The notes: generated from the letters alone by a model not told the origin. DNA of 64,000 nucleotides from Hydrogenophaga sp. NFH-34 (GCF_021401345.1 NZ_JACBGE010000008.1:1-64000); one strand, 5' to 3'; positions 1-9,262 are shown, counted from the first letter of the stretch. Program-made: numbers and translations.

Positions 1-1
1 G

Positions 2-190
2 TTGGCCGAGATATTCAACCGGGTGGCCGGGCAGGGCACGGCGCTGCTGCTGATCGAGCAGAACATGTCTTTGGTGGTGCGGGTGGCGCAGCGCTACCTG
101 GCCATGGCCAAGGGCTCGGTGGTGGCGCAGGGGCCGGTGGTGCATTCGCGCCAGGGGCTTGAGGAGCTGGAGCGCCACGTGATGGTCTGA
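2..190 (+). CDS. livF: LIV-type ABC transporter ATP-binding protein, C-terminal fragment
   Basis: This is the last 62 codons of a gene that enters from the left edge. It reads as the C-terminal part of a branched-chain amino acid type (LivF) ATPase: the segment LLLIEQNMSLVVRVAQR is the family's post-Walker-B stretch with the switch-region pattern, and it is followed by the usual beta hairpin (YLAMAKGSVVAQG). Walker A, signature and Walker B motifs lie outside the window. The next gene is a periplasmic binding protein of the same transporter class, so the two probably form one uptake system with permease genes further left. The cargo cannot be read from this fragment. Confidence 0.85.
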   Translation: MAEIFNRVAGQGTALLLIEQNMSLVVRVAQRYLAMAKGSVVAQGPVVHSRQGLEELERHVMV

Positions 191-361
191 GGCCGGCGGC
201 GGCTGGTGTTGCCCAGCGCAGATGGGTGCTCGGTCGCGAGGCAGCGACGCACGGACCAGCGCTCCCGCGGCAACCCAACCTTCAGCCTTTGTCCCTCCCC
301 TTTGTTCAACGGCTGCCGGACCGCTTCCGGCTTTCTCTCTCATTCCTACAAGGAGACATCC

Positions 362-1552
362 ATGTTTGCTCGAAGAACTCTGGCACGCCTGATCGCGGGC
401 GCTGCTGTCGCCGCCTGTCTGCCCATGGGCGCGTGGGCGCAAGGCAAGGAGCCCGTCAAGGTGGGCCTCGTCACCTCCAAGACGGGCGTCTGGGCGGAGA
501 TGGGCGAAGAGGTTGCGCGCGGTATCAAGTTCGCGATCGACGAGGCCAACGCGGCAGGTGGCGTCGATGGTCGCCGCATCGAGGTCGCTGAAGGCGACGA
601 CGAGGGCACGCCCGACGCCGGCCGTCGGGCCGCCGAGAAGCTGGCCCGCGAAGGCCACAACCTGCTGATCGGCTCGATCGGTTCGGCGGTCTCGCTGGCG
701 ATCATGCAGAGCCTGGACCGCTGGGACGCGGCCTACTTCGCCACCATCAGCAAGAGCGACAAGATCACCGGCGACACCTGCAAGGCCCGCGCCATCCGGA
801 CGGTGCAGTCCGATGCCATCGACATCGCCATGATCAACAAATGGGCGGCCAATCTCAAGGGCGACAACTTTGCGGTGATCGCCTCGGACTATGCCTGGGG
901 CCACGATTCCGCTTCGTCCTTCAAGAAGGCGGTCGAAGGCAAGGGCAAGAAGGTGGTGCTGAACCTGTTTGTGCCGCTCGGCACCAAGGACTACTCGCCT
1001 TACATCGCCCAACTCAAGGCGGCCAAGGTCGACACCATCTGGGCGGCGATCCCCGCCCGGGACGGCATTGCCTTCATGAAGCAGGCCGGCGAGTTCGGCC
1101 TGATGCCCCAGACCCACGTGCTGGGCCACGCCATGCTGTCGGACTTCATGGTGCGCGGCACCAGCAACTTCCAGGAAAACATGGTCGGCACGCTCGGTTA
1201 TGGGCCTGACTTCGACTACCCGCGCAACAAGGCCTTTGTCGCCGCCTGGCGCGCGAAGTTCAACCGCCCGCCGACCGAGACCGAGGGCCTGGGCTACCTG
1301 GGGGCCGCGGTGATGCTGGAAGGCGTGAAGCTGGCCAAGAGCCCCAAGCCGGCCGAGGTGATGGCGGCGCTGCGGGGCGCCCAGGTCGACACCGTCCTGG
1401 GCAAGCTCACGGTGCGTGCGGCCGACAACCAACTGCTCGTGCCCAACTTCATCGCCCGCGTGAAGAACGTGGGCGGCCAGATGCGACCGGTGGTGGAAGA
1501 GGTGTTCGAGCCGTCCAACGCACCCGCCGCTTCACCGGCGTGCCGTCTCTGA
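362..1552 (+). CDS. ABC transporter substrate-binding protein (LIV/Peripla_BP_6 type)
   Basis: A periplasmic binding protein of 396 residues. The start at 362 is chosen because AAGGAG lies just upstream and the first 27 residues form a clean signal peptide ending AWA-QG. An upstream in-frame start at 206 would add a non-signal leader. The mature protein begins with the type I fold opening KVGLVTSKTGVWAEMG, typical of LivJ/AmiC-like solute receptors. It follows a LivF-type ATPase by 171 bp and precedes a row of flavoprotein dehydrogenases, so it probably captures the compound they oxidise. The ligand is unknown. A strong hairpin follows its stop codon. Confidence 0.9.
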   Translation: MFARRTLARLIAGAAVAACLPMGAWAQGKEPVKVGLVTSKTGVWAEMGEEVARGIKFAIDEANAAGGVDGRRIEVAEGDDEGTPDAGRRAAEKLAREGHNLLIGSIGSAVSLAIMQSLDRWDAAYFATISKSDKITGDTCKARAIRTVQSDAIDIAMINKWAANLKGDNFAVIASDYAWGHDSASSFKKAVEGKGKKVVLNLFVPLGTKDYSPYIAQLKAAKVDTIWAAIPARDGIAFMKQAGEFGLMPQTHVLGHAMLSDFMVRGTSNFQENMVGTLGYGPDFDYPRNKAFVAAWRAKFNRPPTETEGLGYLGAAVMLEGVKLAKSPKPAEVMAALRGAQVDTVLGKLTVRAADNQLLVPNFIARVKNVGGQMRPVVEEVFEPSNAPAASPACRL

Positions 1553-1563
1553 CCTGAACACCG

Positions 1564-1587
1564 GCCAGCCACCCTCCGGTGGCTGGC
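1564..1587 (+). other. Intergenic hairpin after the binding-protein gene
   Basis: A perfect 10-bp stem (GCCAGCCACC with GGTGGCTGGC) around a 4-nt loop lies 11 nt after the binding-protein stop and 30 nt before the next start. No T-run follows, so it is not a canonical intrinsic terminator. Such hairpins often stabilise the 3' end of binding-protein mRNA, giving more of that protein than of the downstream enzymes; that role is inference. Confidence 0.5.
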
Positions 1588-1617
1588 GCTTGTGCACCCC
1601 CTTTCATGAGAAGGCAT

Positions 1618-3129
1618 ATGGCAAACAATCAGGCAGTGCGGCGGACGGAGACGTTCGACGTGGTCGTCATCGGCGGCGGTGGCTCCGGCATGGCGGCGGC
1701 GATCTCGGCCGCCGAGAACGGTGCGCGCGTCATCCTGCTGGAAAAGAACCCGCACCTGGGTGGCACCACCCGCCTGTCGGTTGGCTCGATCACCGCCACC
1801 GGCACCCGCTTCCAGAAAGCCAAGGGCATTGCCGACACGCCCGACGAGCATTTCAACGACATGTCGCTGTTCCTGTCGCCGGAACTCGCGGCCAAGGAAA
1901 ACCTGGAACTGCGGCGCGTGCTCGTGGACCACGTGCCCGAGACGCTGGAGTGGCTGATCGGCATCGGGCTGTGCTTCTACGGCCCCATGCCCGAGCCACC
2001 GCACCAGAAACCGCGCATGCACAACGTGCTGCCCAATTCGCGCGCCTACGCCTACTACCTGGAGAAGGAATGCCGCCGCCAGGGTGTGGACATCCGGCTG
2101 AACGCCCGTGTGGACCGGCTGCTGCGCGACGGCGACCGCATCACCGGGGTCGAGGCCCACGACGGCCGCGGCCCGGTGACGCTGCAGGCCCGGGGCGGCG
2201 TGATCATCGCCAGCGGCGACTTCAGCGCCAGCGCCGACTTCAAGCGCGAGCACGTGCCGCACGCCGCGCACGTGGACGCGATCAATCCGGCCAGCACCGG
2301 CGACGGTCACCAGCTCGCCCAGCGCGTCGGCGGCTTCATCAAGAACCCCGAAGTCATGTGGGGGCCGAGCCTGCGCTTCAAGGCGCCGCCGGTCGAGACG
2401 CTGCTGCGCCGCCTGCCGCCCTCGCGCTGGGTGACGCGGCCGATGCAGTTCGCGCTGATGAACCTGCCGCTGTGGATGTTCCGCCCCTTCGTCACCCGCT
2501 TCATGACCGCCTCGCTCGCGCCCGAACCGTCGATGCTGCGTGCCGGCGCGATCCTGGTGAACCGGCGCGGTGAGCGCTTCGCCGACGAGCTGTCGCGCCC
2601 CGAGCTGCAGGTGCCCCACCAACCCGGCAAGGAGGCTTTCCTGGTGTTCGACGACGCGCTGGCCAAGGCCTTCGAGGATTGGCCCAACTTCGTCTCGACC
2701 GCGCCGGGCGTGGCCTATGCCTACCTGCGCGACTACAAGGCCACGCGGCCCGACCTGTACCACGAGGCGCCCACGCTGGCCGGGCTGGCCGATCGCCTGG
2801 GCGTGCCGGCGCAGGTGCTGGAGCGCCAGGTGCGTGACTTCAACGACCAGCTCCCGCCCGGCGACACCCGCCCCGGCCTGCGCCGCGGCCCCTTCTACGC
2901 CCTGGGGCCAGTGCTGAGCTGGATCGTGTTCACCGAAGGCGGGCTCGCCGTGACGGTGCGCCACGAGGTGACGCAAACCGATGGCCGGGTCATGCCCGGG
3001 CTGTATGCGGCCGGCTCGGCCGGGCAGGGCGGGACCATCCTTGCCGGCCACGGCCACCACATCGGCTGGGCCATGACCTCGGGCCGGCGCGCCGGCCGCT
3101 TTGCGGCGGAGCGCGCGCGGCAGGCCTGA
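1618..3129 (+). CDS. FAD-dependent oxidoreductase, FAD_binding_2 (fumarate reductase flavoprotein-like)
   Basis: A 503-residue flavoprotein. The N-terminus has the Rossmann dinucleotide motif GGGGSGMAAAISAAE with a downstream acidic residue (VILLEK), then GGTT near residues 45-48. The C-terminus has the second FAD contact, GLYAAGSAGQGGTILAGHG. This layout matches the succinate dehydrogenase/fumarate reductase flavoprotein and 3-ketosteroid dehydrogenase superfamily. A hydrophobic stretch near residues 275-300 may touch the membrane. The start at 1618 is chosen over 1579 because GAGAAGG lies 5 nt upstream. It is the first of three related flavoproteins here; substrate and electron acceptor are unknown. 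Confidence 0.85.
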   Translation: MANNQAVRRTETFDVVVIGGGGSGMAAAISAAENGARVILLEKNPHLGGTTRLSVGSITATGTRFQKAKGIADTPDEHFNDMSLFLSPELAAKENLELRRVLVDHVPETLEWLIGIGLCFYGPMPEPPHQKPRMHNVLPNSRAYAYYLEKECRRQGVDIRLNARVDRLLRDGDRITGVEAHDGRGPVTLQARGGVIIASGDFSASADFKREHVPHAAHVDAINPASTGDGHQLAQRVGGFIKNPEVMWGPSLRFKAPPVETLLRRLPPSRWVTRPMQFALMNLPLWMFRPFVTRFMTASLAPEPSMLRAGAILVNRRGERFADELSRPELQVPHQPGKEAFLVFDDALAKAFEDWPNFVSTAPGVAYAYLRDYKATRPDLYHEAPTLAGLADRLGVPAQVLERQVRDFNDQLPPGDTRPGLRRGPFYALGPVLSWIVFTEGGLAVTVRHEVTQTDGRVMPGLYAAGSAGQGGTILAGHGHHIGWAMTSGRRAGRFAAERARQA

Positions 3130-3172
3130 GCAACGGGCGCCCACCTTTCCGCCAAACCAAGGACTCTTTTGC

Positions 3173-3403
3173 ATGAATACCCCCACTTACCCCGTCGTCC
3201 AGTTCCTGGTGGCCCGCGGCAAGGGCGTCGCCCTGGCCCTGTCGCTGCTGGTGCTGATCGCGGCCTGGGCCGGTGGCCTGGCCACCGGCCAGCTCTGGCT
3301 CGCCCTGGCCGGCACCGCAGCGGCCGGGGTGCTGCTCGGCCTGCTGCTGAGCTACGTCGAGGTGCTGCGCATCATCGCCGACACCCTGCTGCCCAAGTAC
3401 TGA
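3173..3403 (+). CDS. Small two-helix membrane protein, unknown function
   Basis: A 76-residue protein with two hydrophobic segments (about residues 18-37 and 40-62) separated by a short turn with GLATGQ. It sits 43 bp after the first flavoprotein and 22 bp before the second, so it is almost certainly co-transcribed with them. No family was recognised. Its placement suggests a membrane anchor or small partner for a flavoprotein, comparable to anchor subunits in other dehydrogenases, but no haem-ligand histidines are visible in the helices, so this is a guess. Confidence 0.65.
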   Translation: MNTPTYPVVQFLVARGKGVALALSLLVLIAAWAGGLATGQLWLALAGTAAAGVLLGLLLSYVEVLRIIADTLLPKY

Positions 3404-3425
3404 ACACGACGGCGAGGAACACACG

Positions 3426-4844
3426 ATGACCCCATCGAACGATGCCGACGTGCTGGTGGTCGGCGCCGGCCTGGCCGGGCTGTCCGCCGCGAACCGCGCT
3501 GCGCAGGCCGGCCTCAAAGTGCTGGTGCTGGAAAAAAGCACGGACGAGGCCTACCTGTGCAACAGCCGCTACACCGGCGGGCTGTTTCACATCGCCATGG
3601 ACGACATGGCCGGTGAGCCCGACTGGGTGCGCGCCAATCTGGAACGCACCACGCGCGGCACCACCGACCCGGTGCTGGCCACCGCGCTGACCGACAACGC
3701 CCGGCGCACGCTGCGCTGGCTCGCGAGCCTGGGTGTGCGCTTCATCAAGGCCGGCCCCGACGGCCTGCGCCAGAACGCGCTGTCGCCGCCGGGCGTGCGC
3801 CAGACCGGCCTGAACTGGAAGGGCCGCGCCGGCGACGTGATGCTGCGCACCCTGGCCGAGAGCCTGCAACGCCTGGGTGGCCGCTTGCAGCGCGGCGTGC
3901 AGGCCCGGCAACTGGTCATGGAAGACGGGCGCTGCGCCGGCATCGAGGTGCTGGCCGACGGCGCCCCGCGCACGCTGCGGGCGCAGGCCGTGGTGATCGC
4001 CGACGGCGGCTTCCAGGGCAACCTGGCGCTGTTGCGCCACCACGTCTGCGCGCACCCCGAGCGGCTGTTGCAGCGCAACGCGCAAACCGGCCAGGGCGAT
4101 GGCCTGCGCATGGCCGAGGCCGTGGGCGCCCGCCTGGTCGGCACCGACCGTTTCTACGGCCACGTGCAGCACCGCCGCGCCATGACCGATGGCGCGCTCT
4201 GGCCCTACCCGGTGCTCGACTCGCTGGCCACGGCGGGCCTGGTGCTCGACGCCAGCGGCCGGCGCTTCTGCGACGAGGGCCTGGGCGGTGTGTACGTCAC
4301 CAACGCCATCGCGCAACTGGACGACCCCCTGTCGGCGGTGATCGTGTTCGACGACGCGACCTGGAACGGGCCGGGCCGCGACTGGCTGCTGCCCGCCAAC
4401 CCCTACCTGCTGAGCGCGGGCGGCAGCCTGGTCACGGCGCCGACGCTCGATGCCCTGGCCGGGCAACTGGGCCTGCCGCCGGCCACCCTGGCCGACACCG
4501 TCGCCCGCTACAACGCGCTGGCCGACGGCGGCCCGGCCGAGGGCCAGCCGCCCCGCACCACCACCGCCTACCGGGCCTGGCCGGTGCGCCAGGGGCCGTT
4601 CCACGCGGTCGAGGTCTGCGCGGGCATCACCTACACCATGGGCGGCATCGCCACCGACGGCCAGGCGCGCGTGCTCGGCCAGGGCGGCCAGCCGATCGAC
4701 GGCCTCTATGCCGCGGGCGCCTGCACCGGCGGCCTGGAAGGCGGGGGCGAAGCGGCCGGCTATTCGGGCGGGCTGTCCAAGTCGAGCGTCTTCGGCATGC
4801 TGGCCGGCGAGCACCTGGCCGCCACGCTGCGCGCCGCGGCGTGA
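3426..4844 (+). CDS. FAD-dependent oxidoreductase, tricarballylate dehydrogenase-like
   Basis: A 472-residue FAD_binding_2 protein. It opens with VLVVGAGLAGLSAANRAAQ and the acid-terminated second strand VLVLEK, and has TGGLFH in the region that contacts flavin phosphate. The C-terminus carries the family motifs TMGGIATD and GLYAAGACTGGLEGGGEAAG. Overall it resembles TcuA-type and fumarate-reductase-like flavoproteins more closely than the first paralogue does. GAGGAA lies about 8 nt before the ATG. It is 22 bp after the small membrane protein and 22 bp before the third flavoprotein, in the same operon. The substrate is not known. Confidence 0.85.
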   Translation: MTPSNDADVLVVGAGLAGLSAANRAAQAGLKVLVLEKSTDEAYLCNSRYTGGLFHIAMDDMAGEPDWVRANLERTTRGTTDPVLATALTDNARRTLRWLASLGVRFIKAGPDGLRQNALSPPGVRQTGLNWKGRAGDVMLRTLAESLQRLGGRLQRGVQARQLVMEDGRCAGIEVLADGAPRTLRAQAVVIADGGFQGNLALLRHHVCAHPERLLQRNAQTGQGDGLRMAEAVGARLVGTDRFYGHVQHRRAMTDGALWPYPVLDSLATAGLVLDASGRRFCDEGLGGVYVTNAIAQLDDPLSAVIVFDDATWNGPGRDWLLPANPYLLSAGGSLVTAPTLDALAGQLGLPPATLADTVARYNALADGGPAEGQPPRTTTAYRAWPVRQGPFHAVEVCAGITYTMGGIATDGQARVLGQGGQPIDGLYAAGACTGGLEGGGEAAGYSGGLSKSSVFGMLAGEHLAATLRAAA

Positions 4845-4866
4845 GGGCGCATCAGGAGGAAACGAG

Positions 4867-6603
4867 ATGAGCGAGCAAGAACACTGGGACCGCGAGACCG
4901 ACCTGTTGGTCATCGGCGGTGGCGCGGCGGGCATGGCCACGGCGCTGGTCGCGGCACTGGAAGGGCTGCGGCCCCTGCTGGTGGAAAAAACCGATCAAGT
5001 CGGCGGCACCATGTCCACCTCGGCCGGCACGGTCTGGATTCCCGGCAACCGCCAGAGCCGCGACGCGGGCTACGGCGACACCGAGGCCGCAGCGGCGGCC
5101 TACATGGACGCGCTGATCGGCGCGCCCGACCACACCGGCATCCGTGCCGCCTACCTGCGCACCGGGCCGCAGGCGATCGATTACCTGCGCCAGCGCAGCG
5201 AGGTGCGCTTCGTGCCCAGCGGCAAGCACCCCGACTACCGCGACATGCCGGGTGCGGCGGTCTCGGGGCGGGCGCTGGCACCGGAAATGTTCGATGGCCG
5301 CCGGCTCGGCCGCGATTTCGAGCGCATCCGCCCGCCGATTCCCGAGTTCCTGGTGCTGGGCGGGATGATGGCTGGCAAGGACGACATCCCCCGGCTGATC
5401 AACCGCTTCCAATCGGTGGGCAACTTCGTCTACGCCGGGCGGCTGTTCCTGCGCTACCTGACCGACCGCCTGCGCTACTCGCGCGGCACGCGGGTGGTGA
5501 TGGGCAACGCGCTGGCGGCCCGCCTGTTCTACAGCCTGCGGCAGCAGAACGTTCCGGTGCTGTTCGAGACGACGGTGCAGTCGCTGGTGCGGCGCGGCGG
5601 CGCCGTGGCGGGTGCGGTGCTGCGAACGGGTGACGGACAAACGCTGCGGGTGCGCGCCACGCGCGGCGTCGTGATCGCCACCGGCGGCTACGGGCACAAC
5701 GCGGGACTGCGGGCGCGCTTCATGCCGCGTCCCACGCCCGAGCTGAGCGTGGCCTGCACCAGCAACACCGGCGACGGCATCGAGCTGGGCCTGGCCGAAG
5801 GGGGCACGGTGGCGCCCGACACCCAGGGCCCCGGCGCGTTCTGGACCCCGGTATCGGTGACGCGCCGGGCCGACGGCAGCCGGGGCGTGTTTCCCCACCT
5901 CTCGCTGGACCGCGCCAAGCCCGGGCTGATCGCGGTCAACAGCGCGGGCCGGCGCTTCGTCAACGAAGCCCACTCGTACCACGACTTCGTCGAGGGCATG
6001 TACGCCTCCCATCGCGAGGTGCCCACGATGCCCGCCCACCTGATCTGCGAGGCCGGGTTCGTCCGGCGCTACGGCCTGGGTCACGTGTATCCCGGAACCA
6101 CCGACCTGGGGCCGGCCGAACGGGCGGGTTACCTGGTGACGGCGCCCACGCTGGCGCGCCTGGCCGAGCGCATCCAGGTGCCGGTCGAGGCCCTGCAGGC
6201 CACGGTCGCGCGCTACAACGACATGGCGCGGCAGGGCCGTGACCTGGACTTCGGCAAGGGCGACACCGAGCTCAACCGTTTCAACGGCGATCCCACCCAA
6301 CAGCCCAACCCCTGCCTGCGGCCGATCGAGCAAGGGCCGTTCGTGGCCCTGGCGGTCTGGCCAGCCGAGATCGCGACCTCCACGGGCCTGCAGACCAACG
6401 CCGACGGCCAGGTGCTGGCCACTGACGGGACGCCCATCGCCGGGCTGTACGCGGCCGGCAACGACATGGCCTCGATCATGATGGGCACCTACCCCGGGCC
6501 CGGCACCACGCTCGGGCCGGCCCTGACCTTCGGCTACCGGGTGGCCATGCATGCCGCCGGCCGGCCCGTGGATGCTGCGACCGGAAACGGAGGCCAGCCA
6601 TGA
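4867..6603 (+). CDS. FAD-binding dehydrogenase, 3-ketosteroid dehydrogenase-like
   Basis: A 578-residue flavoprotein and the longest of the three. The N-terminus has LLVIGGGAAGMATALVAAL and LLVEK, then GGTMSTSAGTVWIPGN, a pattern typical of 3-ketosteroid delta-1-dehydrogenase-like enzymes. The C-terminus has GLYAAGND followed by YPGPGTTLGPALTFGY, the matching KstD-type motif. The start at 4867 is supported by AGGAGG 7-12 nt upstream. Its last codons overlap the next SDR gene in an ATGA junction, so the two are translationally coupled. A steroid substrate should not be assumed: this subfamily also acts on other cyclic ketones and acids. Confidence 0.85.
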   Translation: MSEQEHWDRETDLLVIGGGAAGMATALVAALEGLRPLLVEKTDQVGGTMSTSAGTVWIPGNRQSRDAGYGDTEAAAAAYMDALIGAPDHTGIRAAYLRTGPQAIDYLRQRSEVRFVPSGKHPDYRDMPGAAVSGRALAPEMFDGRRLGRDFERIRPPIPEFLVLGGMMAGKDDIPRLINRFQSVGNFVYAGRLFLRYLTDRLRYSRGTRVVMGNALAARLFYSLRQQNVPVLFETTVQSLVRRGGAVAGAVLRTGDGQTLRVRATRGVVIATGGYGHNAGLRARFMPRPTPELSVACTSNTGDGIELGLAEGGTVAPDTQGPGAFWTPVSVTRRADGSRGVFPHLSLDRAKPGLIAVNSAGRRFVNEAHSYHDFVEGMYASHREVPTMPAHLICEAGFVRRYGLGHVYPGTTDLGPAERAGYLVTAPTLARLAERIQVPVEALQATVARYNDMARQGRDLDFGKGDTELNRFNGDPTQQPNPCLRPIEQGPFVALAVWPAEIATSTGLQTNADGQVLATDGTPIAGLYAAGNDMASIMMGTYPGPGTTLGPALTFGYRVAMHAAGRPVDAATGNGGQP

Positions 6604-7382
6604 GCGACACCCCCTACCTGCAGCGCACGTTCGGCCTGTCCCGGCGCACCGCCCTGCTGACGGGCGCCGGGCGCGGCATCGGGCGCGCCGTGGCCCTGGC
6701 GCTTGGGCATGCCGGCGCGCGCGTGGTGGTCAACGACCGCCGTCCCGAGGACTGCGAGGAAACGGTCGGGCTGTTGCGCCAGGCAGGAGCAGAGGCCCGC
6801 GCCGCCGCCTTCGACGTGTCCGACCGCGCGGCGGTGATGGCTGCCCAGCACCAGCTGGATGCCGACGGCTGGTCGGTCGACATCCTGGTCAGCAACGCGG
6901 GCGTGCAGAACCGCAAGCCGCTGCTGGAGATGCGGATGGAGGAATGGCAGGCCCTGATGGACGTTCACGTGCACGGCGCGTTGCACTGCACCCAGGCCTT
7001 CCTGCCCGGTATGTGCAGCCGGGGCTTCGGCCGCGTGGTGATGATGTCTTCGGTCTCGGCCGTGGCCACCATGCCGCTGATCGCTGCGTATTCCACCGCC
7101 AAGGCCTCGCTGGCTGCGCTGGCGCGTGCGATCGCCGTCGAGTACGGCCCCTATGGCGTGACGGCCAACGCGGTCGCCCCGGGCTTTGTGCGCACCGACT
7201 TCACCGTCGGCCTGCAGCAGCGCGAGGGCTTTGAGCACTTCCTGCAGGAGGCGGTGCCCTGCGCGCGCTGGGCGGTGCCCGAGGACATCGCGCCGGCGGT
7301 GCTGTTTCTGACTTCGCCGGGTGGCAGCTTCGTCAATGGTCAGTTGCTGGCCATCGATGGCGGCATGTTGGCGCGCATGTGA
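6600..7382 (+). CDS. SDR family NAD(P)-dependent oxidoreductase
   Basis: A 260-residue classical short-chain dehydrogenase. The cofactor motif TGAGRGIG is near residue 20, SNAG near 98, the catalytic Ser at SSVSAV and the YxxxK pair at YSTAKAS. The C-terminal GGSFVNGQLLAIDGG is typical. Its ATG overlaps the TGA of the third flavoprotein, so it belongs to the same operon and probably oxidises or reduces an alcohol/ketone in the same pathway. It ends 20 bp before a convergent dehydrogenase gene. Confidence 0.88.
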   Translation: MSDTPYLQRTFGLSRRTALLTGAGRGIGRAVALALGHAGARVVVNDRRPEDCEETVGLLRQAGAEARAAAFDVSDRAAVMAAQHQLDADGWSVDILVSNAGVQNRKPLLEMRMEEWQALMDVHVHGALHCTQAFLPGMCSRGFGRVVMMSSVSAVATMPLIAAYSTAKASLAALARAIAVEYGPYGVTANAVAPGFVRTDFTVGLQQREGFEHFLQEAVPCARWAVPEDIAPAVLFLTSPGGSFVNGQLLAIDGGMLARM

Positions 7383-7402
7383 GCCCGTTGCCGGGCGCAC
7401 GT

Positions 7403-8467
7403 TCAGGCCGGGCTCAGTGTCACGGCCGCGCCAGTGCGCGCGGCCTCGTGCACAGCCAGGGTGGTCTGCAGGGTGCGAAGTCCATCGCGTCCGCTGCACA
7501 CCGGCTTCTCGCGGCCTTCGGCCACCGCGCGCAGATGGCGCAACTGTTCGGCGTAGGGGTCCAGGCGGTGCAGCGGCGTGCGCGCCTGGCTCAGCGGCTC
7601 GTGCCAGCCGCGGGCGCCCTGGTAGCGAAACAGCTGCAGCCGCGGCACCGTGAGCGACCCTTCGGTGCCGGTCAGGAAGATCGAATCCACGTCCTGCTGG
7701 GCGTAGTGGTCGGCCTCGCCAGCGGCCAGATCCCAGTTCCAGGGCGCCACGGCGGCGTCGCTGACCACGAGGGTGGCCAGGGCGCCGTTCTCGAAGCGCA
7801 GCATGGCGGTGGCCGTGTCCTCGACCTCGAAGCCGCGGACCCGGTTCGACGTCTGCGCCTGGACCGACACCACCTCGCCTAGCAGAAAGCGCAACAGGTC
7901 GATGTCGTGGATCATGTTGATCAGCACCGGTCCACCGCCCAGGGTGCGTCGCCAGGCGGCCTCGAAGTAGCTGTCGGGCTTGAGCCAGGTGGCCATGGCC
8001 GTGGCGCTGACCGGTTGCCCCAGTGCGCCTTGCGCGATCAGCGCGCGCGCCTGGCGCAGGATGGGGTTGTGGCGGCGTTGGTGGCCGACCATCAGCGGCA
8101 CGCCGGCCGCTTCGGCGGCCTCGCACAGCCGGGCTGCGTCGGCCACCGTGTCGGCCACCGGCTTTTCGACCAGCACCGGCAGGCCACGTTCGATGCAGGC
8201 CACGCCCAGGTCGGTGTGGGTGTGGTTGGGCGTGGCGACGATGACCGCACGGGCGTGGCCGCGGTCCAGCAGCTCAAGGGGGTCGGCGGACCAGGGAACC
8301 CCCAGTTCCGACGCCAGGGCGCGGCTGGCGTCGGCCGGGTCGGCGATGCCGGCCAGGGTCACGTCGGGGTGGCGAACGATGCGTTCGATGTGCATGCGGC
8401 CGATGGCGCCGCAGCCCATCACGAGCACGGGCAGGCGGGCGGCGGAAGCCGGGGAAGGTGTGTTCAT
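7403..8467 (-). CDS. Gfo/Idh/MocA family oxidoreductase
   Basis: A 354-residue NAD(P)-dependent dehydrogenase. The Rossmann motif GCGAIGRMHIERI is at the N-terminus, the family EKP triad appears in VLVEKPVADT, and the active-site region has GGGPVLINMIHDIDLLRFLLG, including the HD residues that act in catalysis. These enzymes oxidise sugars, inositols and related polyols. The gene lies downstream of an SDR on the same strand (42 bp) and both diverge from a LysR regulator, suggesting a second transcription unit of the same catabolic island. The substrate is unknown. Confidence 0.85.
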   Translation of the reverse strand: MNTPSPASAARLPVLVMGCGAIGRMHIERIVRHPDVTLAGIADPADASRALASELGVPWSADPLELLDRGHARAVIVATPNHTHTDLGVACIERGLPVLVEKPVADTVADAARLCEAAEAAGVPLMVGHQRRHNPILRQARALIAQGALGQPVSATAMATWLKPDSYFEAAWRRTLGGGPVLINMIHDIDLLRFLLGEVVSVQAQTSNRVRGFEVEDTATAMLRFENGALATLVVSDAAVAPWNWDLAAGEADHYAQQDVDSIFLTGTEGSLTVPRLQLFRYQGARGWHEPLSQARTPLHRLDPYAEQLRHLRAVAEGREKPVCSGRDGLRTLQTTLAVHEAARTGAAVTLSPA

Positions 8468-8509
8468 GGCAGAGGTCGGTTGCGGATGGGCGGGGGGCGG
8501 CGGGTCGGC

Positions 8510-9262
8510 TCAGACGCCGCGGCCACCGGACAGGTCGTAGCTGGCGCCGGTGGAGAACGAGCATTCTTCCGAGCACAGCCAGGTGACCAGTGCCGCCGCC
8601 TCGTCCAGGGTGCCAGGGCGGCCCAGGGGGATGCGCGCGAGCGCGGCGGCCATGTACTCGGGCGTGAGCTGCTCCAGCAGTTCGGTGGCGATCAGGGCCG
8701 GCGTGATGGCATTGACCAGCACCCCACTGCCCGCCAGATCCTTGCCCATCGACTTGGTCAGGCCCACCACGCCCGCCTTGGTGGCGGCATAGGGCCCCAG
8801 GTGCCTGGGCCCCTCGTTCGCGGTCACGGACGCGATGTTGACGATGCGGCCCCAGCCGTTGTGCCGCAGGTGCGGGGTGGCGGCGCGCGAGACCAGGAAG
8901 CTGCCGGTGAGGTTGATGCGGACCACGCGCTCCCATTGCGCCACCTCGGTTTCCCAGAACGGGCCGTTGGGGCCGACGATGCCCGCGCCGTTGACCAGGA
9001 TGTCCAGCCGCTGCCACCGCGCCACCGTCTCGGCCATCGCCGCCTCGATGGCCGCTGCATCGCCCACGTCCACGGTCTGGACCAGCACCCGGTCGCCGTG
9101 CCGCGCGTGGCAGCGGGCCAGTTTGCCGCCATCGATGTCCCAGATGGCCACGCGTGCGCCCTCGCGCACCAGGCGGTCCACCACGGCCAGGCCGATGCCC
9201 GACGCGCCGCCGGTCACCAGTGCCACGCGGTCCTGAAACCTGAGCGAATGCCCGTTCGACAT
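8510..9262 (-). CDS. SDR family oxidoreductase
   Basis: A 250-residue classical short-chain dehydrogenase with cofactor motif TGGASGIG, NGAG near residue 90, the catalytic serine in NIASVTA and the YxxxK pair in YAATKAG. It is the first gene of the minus-strand unit and is divergent from the LysR-family gene at 9377, with a 114-bp shared control region containing a near-palindrome. It is distinct in sequence from the SDR at 6600. A role in the flavoprotein pathway is inferred only from location. Confidence 0.85.
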   Translation of the reverse strand: MSNGHSLRFQDRVALVTGGASGIGLAVVDRLVREGARVAIWDIDGGKLARCHARHGDRVLVQTVDVGDAAAIEAAMAETVARWQRLDILVNGAGIVGPNGPFWETEVAQWERVVRINLTGSFLVSRAATPHLRHNGWGRIVNIASVTANEGPRHLGPYAATKAGVVGLTKSMGKDLAGSGVLVNAITPALIATELLEQLTPEYMAAALARIPLGRPGTLDEAAALVTWLCSEECSFSTGASYDLSGGRGV

